Positions 51,478 through 59,773 are shown, numbered from the stretch's first letter. The stretch is 64,000 nt of DNA from Flavobacterium tyrosinilyticum (GCF_023656565.1 NZ_JAMOKG010000004.1:62001-126000), one strand, 5' to 3'. Numbers and translations: made by a program. Notes: generated by a model from the sequence alone, not told the origin.

Positions 51478-51554
51478 TAGCCCTGATGGAAGCGGAAATC
51501 CTTTTGCTTTTTCCTTTAAAAAGCAAAAGATTGCAGCGGACAGCAGGAACCCAT
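51478..51554 (+). ncRNA. Candidate structured RNA element (unconfirmed)
   Basis: The stretch TAGCCCTGATGGAAGCGGAA (51478-51497) is followed by a perfect 12-bp hairpin (CTTTTGCTTTTT 51501-51512 with 51518-51529) and by GCAGCGGACAGCAGGAACCC. CCTG (51482-51485) can close on CAGG (51544-51547), and AGCGGA occurs on both sides of the hairpin. I recall similar TAGCCC-GAT-AGCGG...AGCGG-AGCAGGA blocks as frequent between Flavobacterium genes; it may belong to the Flavo-1 RNA class, but I cannot confirm this. Confidence 0.45.
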
Positions 51555-51620
51555 GACTGCAAAAAATGCTAAATCTTTCGCTTCAAGTAAATATTCTTTT
51601 TAATTATAAATAAGTTTAGG

Positions 51621-51628
51621 TAAATTTG
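51621..51628 (+). promoter_or_regulatory. Probable -7 element of the NadR-like gene
   Basis: TAAATTTG matches TAnnTTTG; it contains the TTG at 51626 that would otherwise be read as a start codon. Confidence 0.6.
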
Positions 51629-51646
51629 CGCTTTATTTTTAGAATA

Positions 51647-52180
51647 GTGCAAAAAGAAATTATAGTCTTGCTTGGCGGACCTGGTACTGGAAAATCAACA
51701 CTTATTAACGAATTGGTAGCTCGTGGCTTTTGTTGCTATCCAGAAATCTCTAGACAGGTTACCATGAAAGCGCAAGAACAAGGCATTGAGCAGTTGTTTC
51801 TAGAACAGCCGCTTTTGTTTAGCGAAATGTTATTGGAAGGTCGTATTGACCAATACAAAAATGCTCTTGAAGAACCTGATAATGTGGTTTTTATTGATAG
51901 AGGAATTCCAGATGTGGTAGCTTATATGGATTATATTGGCGATGAATATCCGGAAAGTTTCGTTAAAGCTTGCGAAGATTATAAATATTCTAAAACTTTT
52001 ATTTTACCGCCTTGGGAAGAAATTTACCAAAGTGATTCTGAACGTTATGAAAATTTTGATCAGGCAGTAAAAATCCAAGAGCACCTTGTTGAAACTTACA
52101 AAAAATATGGTTACGAACTGATTGAAGTTCCTAAAGATACAGTTGAAAACAGAATTCTTTATATCTTAGACAAAATTTAG
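51647..52180 (+). CDS. NadR/AAA_28-like P-loop ATPase
   Basis: About 177 residues. Walker A is LGGPGTGKST at the very N-terminus; GFCCYPEISRQV and VVFIDRGIPDVVAYMDYIG match the AAA_28 domain related to the kinase part of NadR. No membrane helix. The longer frame from TTG 51626 would start inside a promoter element, so GTG 51647 is preferred; a GTG start in this group is unusual and should be checked. It may phosphorylate a nucleoside or similar small molecule; the substrate is open. Confidence 0.75.
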   Translation: MQKEIIVLLGGPGTGKSTLINELVARGFCCYPEISRQVTMKAQEQGIEQLFLEQPLLFSEMLLEGRIDQYKNALEEPDNVVFIDRGIPDVVAYMDYIGDEYPESFVKACEDYKYSKTFILPPWEEIYQSDSERYENFDQAVKIQEHLVETYKKYGYELIEVPKDTVENRILYILDKI

Positions 52181-52245
52181 CGGCATGGTTTAAAGTTGCA
52201 AAACTAGAAACTGTTTTCTAAATTTTTAACTTTAAAACCAAAGCA

Positions 52246-54141
52246 ATGCTCGGAGCACAGGATATTCTTCTAAAATACTGGAAACACGACAGTTTTAGAC
52301 CGTTGCAAAAAGAAATTATCGATTCGGTTCTGGAAGGACAGGATACTTTTGCCGTACTTCCTACGGGCGGCGGAAAATCAATTTGTTTTCAGGTTCCGGC
52401 CATGATGCAAGAAGGAATCTGTCTCGTTATTTCGCCTTTGATTGCCTTAATGAAAGATCAGGTGATGAATCTGCAGAAAAGAGACATCAAAGCGATTGCG
52501 CTTACGGGCGGAATTCATACCGAAGAACTGATTGATCTTTTGGACAATTGCCAGTACGGAAATTATAAATTTCTCTACTTATCACCAGAGCGTTTGCAAT
52601 CGGATTGGATTCTGGAACGTATTAAAAACTTGCCTATCAATTTAATTGCTATTGACGAAGCGCATTGTGTTTCGCAATGGGGTCATGATTTTAGGCCCGC
52701 GTATCTTAAAATTTCAGAACTAAAAAAATTCTTTCCGAAAATTCCGTTTTTAGCTTTGACTGCGACAGCAACTCCGAGAGTTATTGACGATATTAGAACG
52801 CAATTAGAATTAAAAAATCCAAGACATTTTCAACAATCATTTGAGCGAAAAAATATCGCTTATATGGTTTTTGAAGTGGAAGATAAATTATACCGCACCG
52901 AACAGATTCTTAAAAAAAATCCGCAACCTTCTATTATATATGTACGAAATCGCAAAGCATGCTTAAATATGTCTTCGCAATTGCAATCATTAGGATTTAC
53001 ATCAACGTATTATCACGGCGGACTTTCATCTAAAGAAAAGGACAAAAACATGCAGTTGTGGATGTCTGAGCAAGCGCAAGTTATTGTTGCTACGAATGCT
53101 TTCGGAATGGGAATTGACAAAGACAATGTAAAAACCGTTATTCATACTCAACTTCCAGAAAACTTAGAAAATTATTATCAAGAATCTGGACGCGCAGGAC
53201 GAAATGGCGCAAAAGCTTTTTCGGTTCTTTTGTATAATAATTCAGATTCTATTCAGACGGAGCAGCAATTTTTAAATATTTTGCCCGACAAAAAGTTTCT
53301 GAAAACGATGTACAACAAACTTTGCAACTACTTTCAGATTGCTTACGGAGAAGGTTTAGACGAAACTTTTTCTTTCAAACTGAATCATTTTTGCAATAAG
53401 TACGACTTCCCTACTCTTAAAACCTACAATGCTTTACAGTTTCTGAATCAGCAGGGAATTATTACCATGTCTCAGGAGTTTTCAGAGAAAATCAATATTC
53501 AGTTTTTGATCGAATCTAAAGAAGTGATTCGATACATGAGCTTAAACCCAAATGACGAAGAAATCATTTTGGCCATTCTAAGAACGTATCCAGGAGTTTA
53601 CGATGTAAAATCTAATTTAAACTTGGGATTGATTGCTAAAAAATCAAATCGTTCGGAAGAACAGATTCTTGTTGTTTTAGAAAAATTAAAGGAAAAAGAA
53701 ATTATTGAATATAAATCTAAAAATAACGACGCTACAATTTTATTTAATGAAGTCCGAGAAGATGACCATACTATAAATAGAGTTTCGAAATATTTAGAAA
53801 AACAGAATGAAGTTAAAAAAGAACAGCTTTTATCGGTTCTTCATTATATAAAAGACAATAAAACCTGCAAAAACAGATTGGTTTTGGATTATTTTGGAGA
53901 AGAAACAAAAGAAAACTGCGGTATCTGTTCGTACTGCATTACACTAAAAGGAAAAATTACCGAAGCCGATTCCATTGCAGATAAGATTTTATCTTTACTC
54001 AGAACCGCTTCTCTAACTTCGAGAGAAATAGAAAATCAGATAAAAATGGACACAAAAGACATTTTATCGGTTCTTCAGGAATTGCTCGAAAACAATCATA
54101 TCATTATACAAGCGAATAATAAATACACTTTAAAATCATAA
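52246..54141 (+). CDS. recQ: RecQ-family ATP-dependent DNA helicase
   Basis: 631 residues. Helicase motifs: FRPLQKEIIDSVLEGQD, Walker A LPTGGGKSICFQ, DEAH box in IAIDEAHCVSQWGHDFRP, TATATPRV, and motif VI QESGRAGRNG. The zinc-binding part has Cys residues in KTCKNRL and ENCGICSYC, and a winged-helix domain follows. No HRDC domain can be seen at the C-terminus, so this is a short RecQ. It unwinds DNA in recombination repair. The stop codon overlaps the fmt start (TAATG), so the two are translationally coupled. Confidence 0.93.
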   Translation: MLGAQDILLKYWKHDSFRPLQKEIIDSVLEGQDTFAVLPTGGGKSICFQVPAMMQEGICLVISPLIALMKDQVMNLQKRDIKAIALTGGIHTEELIDLLDNCQYGNYKFLYLSPERLQSDWILERIKNLPINLIAIDEAHCVSQWGHDFRPAYLKISELKKFFPKIPFLALTATATPRVIDDIRTQLELKNPRHFQQSFERKNIAYMVFEVEDKLYRTEQILKKNPQPSIIYVRNRKACLNMSSQLQSLGFTSTYYHGGLSSKEKDKNMQLWMSEQAQVIVATNAFGMGIDKDNVKTVIHTQLPENLENYYQESGRAGRNGAKAFSVLLYNNSDSIQTEQQFLNILPDKKFLKTMYNKLCNYFQIAYGEGLDETFSFKLNHFCNKYDFPTLKTYNALQFLNQQGIITMSQEFSEKINIQFLIESKEVIRYMSLNPNDEEIILAILRTYPGVYDVKSNLNLGLIAKKSNRSEEQILVVLEKLKEKEIIEYKSKNNDATILFNEVREDDHTINRVSKYLEKQNEVKKEQLLSVLHYIKDNKTCKNRLVLDYFGEETKENCGICSYCITLKGKITEADSIADKILSLLRTASLTSREIENQIKMDTKDILSVLQELLENNHIIIQANNKYTLKS

Positions 54142-55088
54142 TGGAGAAATTGAGAATTATATTTATGGGAACACCAGAATTTGCCGTTGGCATTTTGGAC
54201 ACCATTATTAAAAATAACTATGATGTTGTTAGCGTAATTACCGCTGCAGATAAACCAGCAGGACGCGGACAAAAAATAAAATATTCGGCTGTAAAAGAAT
54301 ATGCACTTGCCAACAACCTTACTTTATTACAGCCAACCAATTTAAAAGACGACAGTTTCTTAGCCGAATTAAAAGCTTTAAATGCCAATTTACAAATTGT
54401 AGTTGCTTTTAGAATGCTGCCAAAAGTGGTTTGGGAAATGCCAAGTTTAGGGACTTTTAATCTTCATGCCTCTTTATTACCAAATTACCGCGGGGCCGCT
54501 CCTATTAACTGGGCTATTATTAATGGAGAAACTAAAACTGGTGTTACAACATTCTTTATTGATGATAAAATTGATACTGGAGCTATGATTTTAAATTCTG
54601 AAATCAATATTGAACCCGAAGAAACGGCAGGTCAATTGCACGATCGTTTAATGCATTTAGGAAGCACAACTGTAATTGACACTTTAAAAGTTATTGAAAG
54701 CGGAAATGTTACCACAACAATTCAAGAAGACAACGACGATATTAAAACCGCTTATAAATTAAACAAAGAAAACTGCAAAATCGATTGGACCAAATCTGGC
54801 GCAGAAATTAATAACTTAATCCGTGGATTAAGTCCGTATCCTGCATCTTGGTGTTATTTAAAAGATCAAAATGAAGAATTAAACATCAAAATTTACGAAG
54901 CCAAACTAGTCTCAGAATCACACTCTTATGAGATTGGAAAGCTAATTAGCACTAAAAAAGAAATCAAGATTGCAATAAAAGAGGGCTTTATTCAGTTATT
55001 AAGTCTACAATTTCCAGGAAAAAAGAGAATGCTTGCTTCAGAATTATTAAATGGAGTGAGTTTTTCAGAAGCTGCAAAAGTGTATTAA
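54141..55088 (+). CDS. fmt: Methionyl-tRNA formyltransferase
   Basis: 315 residues. Signature parts: IIFMGTPEFAVGIL at the N-terminus, the catalytic block NLHASLLPNYRGAAPINWAI with Asn-His, and FFIDDKIDTGAM with the third catalytic Asp. The C-terminal OB-like domain that binds tRNA runs from about 205. It adds the formyl group to initiator Met-tRNA. Overlaps recQ by one base. Confidence 0.97.
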   Translation: MEKLRIIFMGTPEFAVGILDTIIKNNYDVVSVITAADKPAGRGQKIKYSAVKEYALANNLTLLQPTNLKDDSFLAELKALNANLQIVVAFRMLPKVVWEMPSLGTFNLHASLLPNYRGAAPINWAIINGETKTGVTTFFIDDKIDTGAMILNSEINIEPEETAGQLHDRLMHLGSTTVIDTLKVIESGNVTTTIQEDNDDIKTAYKLNKENCKIDWTKSGAEINNLIRGLSPYPASWCYLKDQNEELNIKIYEAKLVSESHSYEIGKLISTKKEIKIAIKEGFIQLLSLQFPGKKRMLASELLNGVSFSEAAKVY

Positions 55089-55095
55089 GGTCAGT

Positions 55096-55120
55096 AAAAC
55101 AGGGGTTTGTACCTGTTTTT
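55096..55120 (+). terminator. Terminator of recQ-fmt
   Basis: AAAACAGG (55096-55103) pairs with CCTGTTTT (55112-55119), T tract, 8 bases behind fmt. Confidence 0.78.
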
Positions 55121-55194
55121 CATCGATGAACAACACTCTTTATGAACAAAAAAAGCAAGTTATTAACAATTTTTGCTAAAAATAAAGAAAACAC

Positions 55195-55224
55195 TTGCAC
55201 GCAACGGATTTCCTACTAAATTTG
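55195..55224 (+). promoter_or_regulatory. Promoter of the HU gene
   Basis: TTG (55195-55197) and TAAATTTG (55217-55224), 19 bases apart; leader of about 40 bases. Confidence 0.7.
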
Positions 55225-55268
55225 TGTATTAACAATTTTTTTTAACCAACAATTAATAACTAATTATT

Positions 55269-55541
55269 ATGAACAAATCAGAATTAATCGATGCTATCGC
55301 TGCTGATGCAGGAATTACAAAAGCTGCGGCGAAATTAGCTTTAGAGTCTTTTTTAGGTAATGTAGGAACTACTTTGAAAAAAGGTGGAAGAGTTTCATTA
55401 GTAGGTTTCGGATCATGGTCAGTATCTTCAAGAGCTGCTAGAGACGGTAGAAACCCTCAAACAGGAAAAACTATCAAAATCGCAGCTAAAAACGTTGTAA
55501 AATTTAAAGCTGGTGCTGAATTAGAAGGTGCAGTGAACTAA
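55269..55541 (+). CDS. hup: HU-family nucleoid-associated DNA-binding protein
   Basis: 90 residues, standard HU length. It shows MNKSELIDAIAADAGITKA, the core VSLVGFGSWSVSSRAARDGRNPQTG and the ending KIAAKNVVKFKAGAELE, with the DNA-binding arm between. It forms a dimer that bends DNA and structures the nucleoid. The gene has its own promoter and terminator and is probably highly expressed. Confidence 0.95.
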   Translation: MNKSELIDAIAADAGITKAAAKLALESFLGNVGTTLKKGGRVSLVGFGSWSVSSRAARDGRNPQTGKTIKIAAKNVVKFKAGAELEGAVN

Positions 55542-55573
55542 CTAAGAAAGTTCTTTAAACTTATAATATAATT

Positions 55574-55600
55574 AAAACCTTCCTTCTGGAAGGTTTTTTT
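55574..55600 (+). terminator. Terminator of the HU gene
   Basis: AAAACCTTCC (55574-55583), loop TTCT, GGAAGGTTTT (55588-55597), then T. The minus-side A-tract is weak, so it acts mainly for HU. Confidence 0.88.
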
Positions 55601-55669
55601 ATGCGGTTTAACGATTTTTTTTGTGATTTTAATTTTTTTATGATTAAATTTAATAAAAATTGTAACCGT

Positions 55670-56230
55670 ATGATTTCAGAAAAATTAAAAAAAGGACACC
55701 TGCTTATTGCCGAGCCTTCAATAATTGGAGATTTATCTTTTAATAGATCGGTAATTTTATTAGCAGACCATAACAAAGAAGGATCAATAGGTTTTATAAT
55801 TAACAAGCCATTAAAATATACGATTAATGACTTGATTCCTGAAATTGATGCTAACTTTAAGATATATAACGGCGGCCCTGTAGAACAAGACAACCTTTAT
55901 TTTATTCACAATATTCCTGAGTTAATCCCAAATAGTGTTGAGATTTCAAACGGGATTTATTGGGGTGGCGATTTTGAGTCAACCAAAGACTTAATAAACA
56001 ACGGATCTATTAGTAAAAATAATATTCGTTTTTTCTTAGGCTACACTGGTTGGGAAGAAAATCAGCTTGAGAATGAAATGCAGGGAAACTCTTGGATTAT
56101 TGCTGATAATAATTACAAAAATAAAATTATCGGAAAATCTACTACCCATTTTTGGAAAGAGCAGATTATTGAGCTTGGCGGCGATTATCTTATTTGGTCT
56201 AACGCACCTGAAAATCCATATCTGAATTAA
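55670..56230 (+). CDS. YqgE/AlgH family protein
   Basis: 186 residues from ATG 55670. The pattern KKGHLLIAEPSIIGDLSFNR, VILLADHNKEGSIGFIINKP, YNGGPVEQDNLYFIH and FFLGYTGWEENQLENE covers the whole YqgE domain. A longer frame from 55601 would begin in the T tract of the HU terminator and only adds non-conserved residues. Function is unclear in all bacteria; AlgH of Pseudomonas affects transcription. The last 4 bases overlap the convergent aminotransferase gene. Confidence 0.9.
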   Translation: MISEKLKKGHLLIAEPSIIGDLSFNRSVILLADHNKEGSIGFIINKPLKYTINDLIPEIDANFKIYNGGPVEQDNLYFIHNIPELIPNSVEISNGIYWGGDFESTKDLINNGSISKNNIRFFLGYTGWEENQLENEMQGNSWIIADNNYKNKIIGKSTTHFWKEQIIELGGDYLIWSNAPENPYLN

Positions 56231-57063
56231 TTTTCAGAGATGGATTCATTTAGTCGTTGCACTAATAAATGAGCCAGATTTGCTGTAAACTCTTTTTTTC
56301 GATATTTGGTTATCGGCTGTATTCCCATGATTACATTAGTTAGAAATAATTCGTCTGCTTTTTGAAGATCAAACGGCGAAATTATTTCTTCTGATACTTC
56401 TATACCTTCTATTTTTTTCGCTAGAGCTAAAATCTGTTTACGCATAATTCCGTTTAAAGCACCTTCTGAAACCGGAGGCGTAATAAGCTTGTTACCCATT
56501 ACCATAAAAATATTTCCCTGAAGTGCTTCCACAACATTTTTACTATCATTCAGTAAGATACAATTGGCCAAGTCATTTTCACTCGCGTAAATACTTCCTG
56601 TAATATTAATTATCTTATTTGTCGTTTTAAGAGAAGATAATAATTGTTTTGTCACATAGAAGTCTTTATACAAATCTACTTCGTATTCGTTTGTATTTAT
56701 ACTGTACGCTTTATTTCCAAGAGAAATGGCGTTGATTAAGAATGAAATATCATTGCTTTTTGGAAGATATAAACCGCCATCATTTCTAAAAACGGTAATT
56801 CTTGCTCGTGCTGAAGCCTCAATTCCTTGTTCTTTTACCAAGTTAAGAATCTGCTCTTCAAAATATTCCATAGTAAAATCCATCGGAATCATCATTCTAA
56901 CCACACGCATTGAAGCCATTAATCTAAAATAATGATCTTCAAGGAACAAGATTTTCCCATTGACAATTTTTACTGTTTCGAATATTCCGTCACCATACAA
57001 AAAAGCGCGATTTAGAGTTAACATATTGTCTTCCTGCGCTATATTTCCGTTAAAATTAATCAT
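56227..57063 (-). CDS. Class IV PLP-dependent aminotransferase (aminodeoxychorismate lyase-like)
   Basis: 278 residues. Start of the class IV fold LTLNRAFLYGDGIFETVKI, a conserved Arg in ITVFRNDGG, the PLP-binding Lys in SSLKTTNKI (about residue 146) and late EGALNGIMRKQ. Family members are aminodeoxychorismate lyase (PabC), D-amino acid and branched-chain aminotransferases; length and the GDGIFET start fit PabC best, so a folate role is plausible but not certain. The promoter and a hairpin lie immediately before the start codon. Confidence 0.82.
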   Translation of the reverse strand: MINFNGNIAQEDNMLTLNRAFLYGDGIFETVKIVNGKILFLEDHYFRLMASMRVVRMMIPMDFTMEYFEEQILNLVKEQGIEASARARITVFRNDGGLYLPKSNDISFLINAISLGNKAYSINTNEYEVDLYKDFYVTKQLLSSLKTTNKIINITGSIYASENDLANCILLNDSKNVVEALQGNIFMVMGNKLITPPVSEGALNGIMRKQILALAKKIEGIEVSEEIISPFDLQKADELFLTNVIMGIQPITKYRKKEFTANLAHLLVQRLNESISEN

Positions 57064-57097
57064 AAAAAAACCCTGAATTTTGTTCAGGGCAAATATA
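57064..57097 (-). promoter_or_regulatory. Promoter -7 element and leader hairpin before the class IV aminotransferase
   Basis: On the minus strand TATATTTG (57097-57090) is followed by CCCTGAA, five bases, TTCAGGG (57089-57071) and seven T that run into the ATG. The hairpin plus T tract has terminator form and lies between promoter and start codon. Confidence 0.6.
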
Positions 57098-57117
57098 AGG
57101 TATAAAATAGACTTTTA

Positions 57118-57510
57118 CTAAACAGATCCTATAAGATGTTTTAGATCTGAGATCTGATTCTCCCACAATTGTTTAGCTTCGCCTAATTCATCTTTATCGG
57201 CAAAATCGACTACCATAAGCGATACATCTTTAGTCAATTCATCGACTAAAATATGAAGTTCAAAAAAGTACTCAGTATCTTTACTGCTATCATCAACCCA
57301 TTTGAATTTTACTTTTTCTCCAGATTTTTTTGAAGCCAGACGCGCTTTTTCTTGTGAATCATTCCACATAAAGGTAAAAAATTCACCTCTTGAATTAACA
57401 TTGTCAGCAAACCATTCTTGTAAACCTGACGGAGTTGATATATATTGATACAATAATTGCGGCGAAGAATTGATCGGAAACTCTATTTCGTAACGTATTT
57501 TTGAATCCAT
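57118..57510 (-). CDS. START-like (SRPBCC/AHSA1) domain protein
   Basis: 130 residues. The beta-alpha grip fold begins RYEIEFPINSSPQLLYQYIS, goes on with PSGLQEWFADNV and a strand-rich middle, and closes with a long C-terminal helix KQLWENQISDLKHLIG. This matches the AHSA1-type START domains that bind hydrophobic ligands or partner proteins. No ligand can be named. Placed before the class IV aminotransferase on the same strand. Confidence 0.82.
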   Translation of the reverse strand: MDSKIRYEIEFPINSSPQLLYQYISTPSGLQEWFADNVNSRGEFFTFMWNDSQEKARLASKKSGEKVKFKWVDDSSKDTEYFFELHILVDELTKDVSLMVVDFADKDELGEAKQLWENQISDLKHLIGSV

Positions 57511-57597
57511 GTGCTACTTTAATTTTTTTCGAAATATAAGAATATATGTCCAAAAACAATGCATTTTTAAAAATATTTTTTTTTCTTCATTTTATGC

Positions 57598-57627
57598 TTG
57601 TATGCTTTAATAATATTTATATCTTTG
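57598..57627 (+). promoter_or_regulatory. Promoter of tRNA-Met
   Basis: TTG (57598-57600) and TATCTTTG (57620-57627), 19 bases apart, 33 bases before the mature tRNA. Confidence 0.75.
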
Positions 57628-57660
57628 CACCCGCAATCAGGAATTCATGATAGCAGTCCA

Positions 57661-57734
57661 GGCGAGGTAGCTCAGTTGGTTAGAGCGCAGGATTCATAAC
57701 CCTGAGGTCACGGGTTCAACTCCCGTCCTCGCTA
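57661..57734 (+). tRNA. tRNA-Met (CAT), elongator type
   Basis: A full cloverleaf of 74 bases: acceptor GGCGAGG with CCTCGCT (G1-T72 wobble), D stem GCTC/GAGC, anticodon CAT at 57695-57697 in loop TTCATAA, T stem ACGGG/CCCGT with TTCAACT loop. CCA is not encoded. The bottom anticodon-stem pair 31-39 is A-C. It lacks the three G-C pairs and the 1-72 mismatch of initiator tRNA, so it is the elongator; a CAT-bearing tRNA-Ile2 is less likely from the acceptor sequence. Confidence 0.95.
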
Positions 57735-57744
57735 CTTAGAAGGT

Positions 57745-57778
57745 AAAACCCTTAAACAGAAATGTTTAAGGGTTTTTT
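57745..57778 (+). terminator. Terminator of tRNA-Met
   Basis: AAAACCCTTAAACA (57745-57758) pairs with 57763-57776 (14 bp), 4-base loop, T tract. Confidence 0.88.
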
Positions 57779-57810
57779 ATTATTTTTAAATAAAAAACAG
57801 TCCTAATTTT

Positions 57811-58221
57811 ATGGAAGGCGAAATAAATTTAAATACTATTTTGGAGAATCTTAATCCTATTCTTAATGAAGGGAAATATGTTTTTACAAAAGTAGATTCT
57901 CTAGAACAAGTTCCTTTTTCAAAAATTTTGTTTCTATTTAAAGAAAAAGAAGGGATTACTGTAGTATTAGAAAAACATTTTGCAGAAGAGCTTAATCTTC
58001 ATTTCTCTTATATTGCTTCTTGGATTACTTTAGAAGTTCATTCTTCTTTAGCCGCTGTGGGTTTAACCGCTGCATTTTCTCAAGCACTAGGAAATGCCAA
58101 TATTAGTTGCAATGTAGTTGCCGCCTATTTACACGACCATATATTTGTTGATGAAAATGACGCTCTGAAAGCAATGGATGTACTTCTGAAATTGAAAGAA
58201 GAAAATAAAAATTCTTTGTAA
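57811..58221 (+). CDS. ACT-domain protein (DUF2241-like)
   Basis: 136 residues in two halves: an N-terminal strand-rich domain with PILNEGKYVFTKVDSLEQVP, and an ACT domain from about 65 with ASWITLEVHSSLAAVGLTAAFSQAL and an HDHIFV end strand. The doubled layout fits the DUF2241/ACT_3 family. ACT domains usually bind an amino acid; no partner enzyme is near. Function unknown. Confidence 0.8.
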   Translation: MEGEINLNTILENLNPILNEGKYVFTKVDSLEQVPFSKILFLFKEKEGITVVLEKHFAEELNLHFSYIASWITLEVHSSLAAVGLTAAFSQALGNANISCNVVAAYLHDHIFVDENDALKAMDVLLKLKEENKNSL

Positions 58222-58291
58222 TTAAAAAATCAAAAAATAAGCATAAAAACTGCCATTAAAATAGTTATTTTGCAGAGGTAATTTATAACAT

Positions 58292-58549
58292 ATGGACATA
58301 GTAAAATTTAAGATCACATCTAAAACTATAAAAGTAGAAGTACGTAATTCTAATAATTATGTTTTTAATTTCAATACTGCTTTAGATATTGCCAAAGAAG
58401 ACAAAGATGTTTTATTAAAACTTTACAATGCGCTTGATCTACTTTTTAAGAAAGAGCAAATTAGCGAAAATAAAAACTACATTTCGCCAAATCAAACCAA
58501 CATCTTAGATCAGATTTCTGCTGCAGATTTGGAAAAGGAGGATAATTAA
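58292..58549 (+). CDS. Small uncharacterised protein
   Basis: 85 residues, acidic and hydrophilic, with a strand-rich start VKFKITSKTIKVEVRNSNN and a helical middle KDVLLKLYNALDLLFKKE. No signal peptide, no membrane helix, no known motif. I do not recognise it. It could be cytoplasmic and soluble. Codon use looks like that of its neighbours. Spacing to the genes on both sides (70 and 67 bases) suggests possible co-transcription. Confidence 0.55.
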   Translation: MDIVKFKITSKTIKVEVRNSNNYVFNFNTALDIAKEDKDVLLKLYNALDLLFKKEQISENKNYISPNQTNILDQISAADLEKEDN

Positions 58550-58616
58550 TTTTATCTACAGACCATCTTTTGTAAATTAAAAACCATTTCTAGGTAATTC
58601 TTTTAACCAATATCAA

Positions 58617-59216
58617 ATGGATAACAAAATCATTTCCGAAAGAATAATTGAGTTGAAAAATGCTGATCTCAAATTGAGAAACAAGCTTATTGAAAACAAA
58701 AAACTTTTTGAAGGATATGATGAAGAAATGGAAAAGCTGCATAAACAAAATGCAATAATCTTAAATGAAATCATAAACACAATCGGTTATCCGACGATTG
58801 ATAAAGTTGGGAAAGAAGCAAGCGAAGCTGCTTGGCTAATCATACAACATTCTATTGGATCTCCAGATTTCATGAAACGATGTGCAGAGCAATTGCATAA
58901 TGCAGTCAAAGAAAATCAAGCAGACCCTATTAATCTTGCCTATTTAACAGACAGAATAGCTACCTTGGAGGGAAGGCCACAACTTTACGGAACCCAATTT
59001 GATTGGGATGAAAAAGGAAATTTAAGTCCAAATTTATTCGATGACTTACAAATGGTAAATCAAAGAAGACAATCTATCGGACTCAACTCTCTGGAAGAGC
59101 AAACCGAACTTATTCGAAATCGAATAATACAAGAAAATCAATTACCTCCTGAAGATTTCGAAAAACGAAAACAAGAAGCACTTGAATGGAGAAGAAAAAC
59201 AGGATGGATAAAATAA
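58617..59216 (+). CDS. DUF6624 family protein
   Basis: 199 residues. The core GYPTIDKVGKEASEAAWLII, followed by QHSIGSPDFMKRCAEQL and LAYLTDRIATLEGRPQLYGTQ, is characteristic of DUF6624, a family found across bacteria and often in polymorphic or unusual gene contexts. Here there is no signal peptide, and the N-terminal 45 residues form a charged helix. The last part (QALEWRRKTGW) is also conserved. Biochemical function unknown. Confidence 0.8.
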   Translation: MDNKIISERIIELKNADLKLRNKLIENKKLFEGYDEEMEKLHKQNAIILNEIINTIGYPTIDKVGKEASEAAWLIIQHSIGSPDFMKRCAEQLHNAVKENQADPINLAYLTDRIATLEGRPQLYGTQFDWDEKGNLSPNLFDDLQMVNQRRQSIGLNSLEEQTELIRNRIIQENQLPPEDFEKRKQEALEWRRKTGWIK

Positions 59217-59383
59217 CTTCAAATCCAACTGTAATTCTCAATTAATTTCTCCTACGATAAAAAGTCTTCCACAGTTTTTACCGACTCGAATAAAAACATT
59301 ACTTTTAATCTGTATCCCTAAAAAAAGCATTTTCTGTATCTGTGCCCAAATCTGCAATAGCAATAATTTTGCTAAAAAAAGAT

Positions 59384-59752
59384 ATGGAATCTAAAGCAAT
59401 AACACAGGAAAAAAGAACTTTTAGAGAGGTATATATATTTGACATGGAGATTTTACAAAATATCTTCAATAAAAATAGTAATGTGAAAGCTAAAGATAAA
59501 ATGCTTTTTGGAATACCTTTTCTTCTTTGCGAAAAAGACAATAAAATAAATTCGTTTGCCAGTTTAATATTAGATGACAAGAACGAAATTATATTTCAAA
59601 TTTATGATGACGGAAGTTTGACTAATGAAGACAGAACCCTGTTTAATGAATACATTCAGAATTTTCTAAAGAAAAAGAGAAATGCCAATTTCAATAACGC
59701 TAAACAATTGAGACAAAGTACAGAGCATTTTGTTCATTGTCTGAGCTTTTAG
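59384..59752 (+). CDS. Uncharacterised small protein
   Basis: 122 residues from ATG 59384; a GTG at 59342 would add 14 residues without clear support. The sequence is charged, with stretches such as GIPFLLCEKDNKINSF and LILDDKNEIIFQIYDDGSL that look like a small mixed alpha/beta fold. I do not recognise a family. It lies 21 bases before the MocR-type regulator gene on the same strand and may share its transcript. Confidence 0.5.
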   Translation: MESKAITQEKRTFREVYIFDMEILQNIFNKNSNVKAKDKMLFGIPFLLCEKDNKINSFASLILDDKNEIIFQIYDDGSLTNEDRTLFNEYIQNFLKKKRNANFNNAKQLRQSTEHFVHCLSF

Positions 59753-59773
59753 TCGCTTAACGGAAAAGAAAAA

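Noticed and set aside
51626..51646. TTG start for the NadR-like gene
   Set aside because: The TTG is part of the -7 element TAAATTTG, so it cannot be in the message.
55601..55669. Longer YqgE start
   Set aside because: It begins in the T tract of the HU terminator and adds only Phe/Asn-rich residues not typical of the family.
57661..57734. Initiator tRNA
   Set aside because: No 1-72 mismatch of the initiator type and no three G-C pairs in the anticodon stem.
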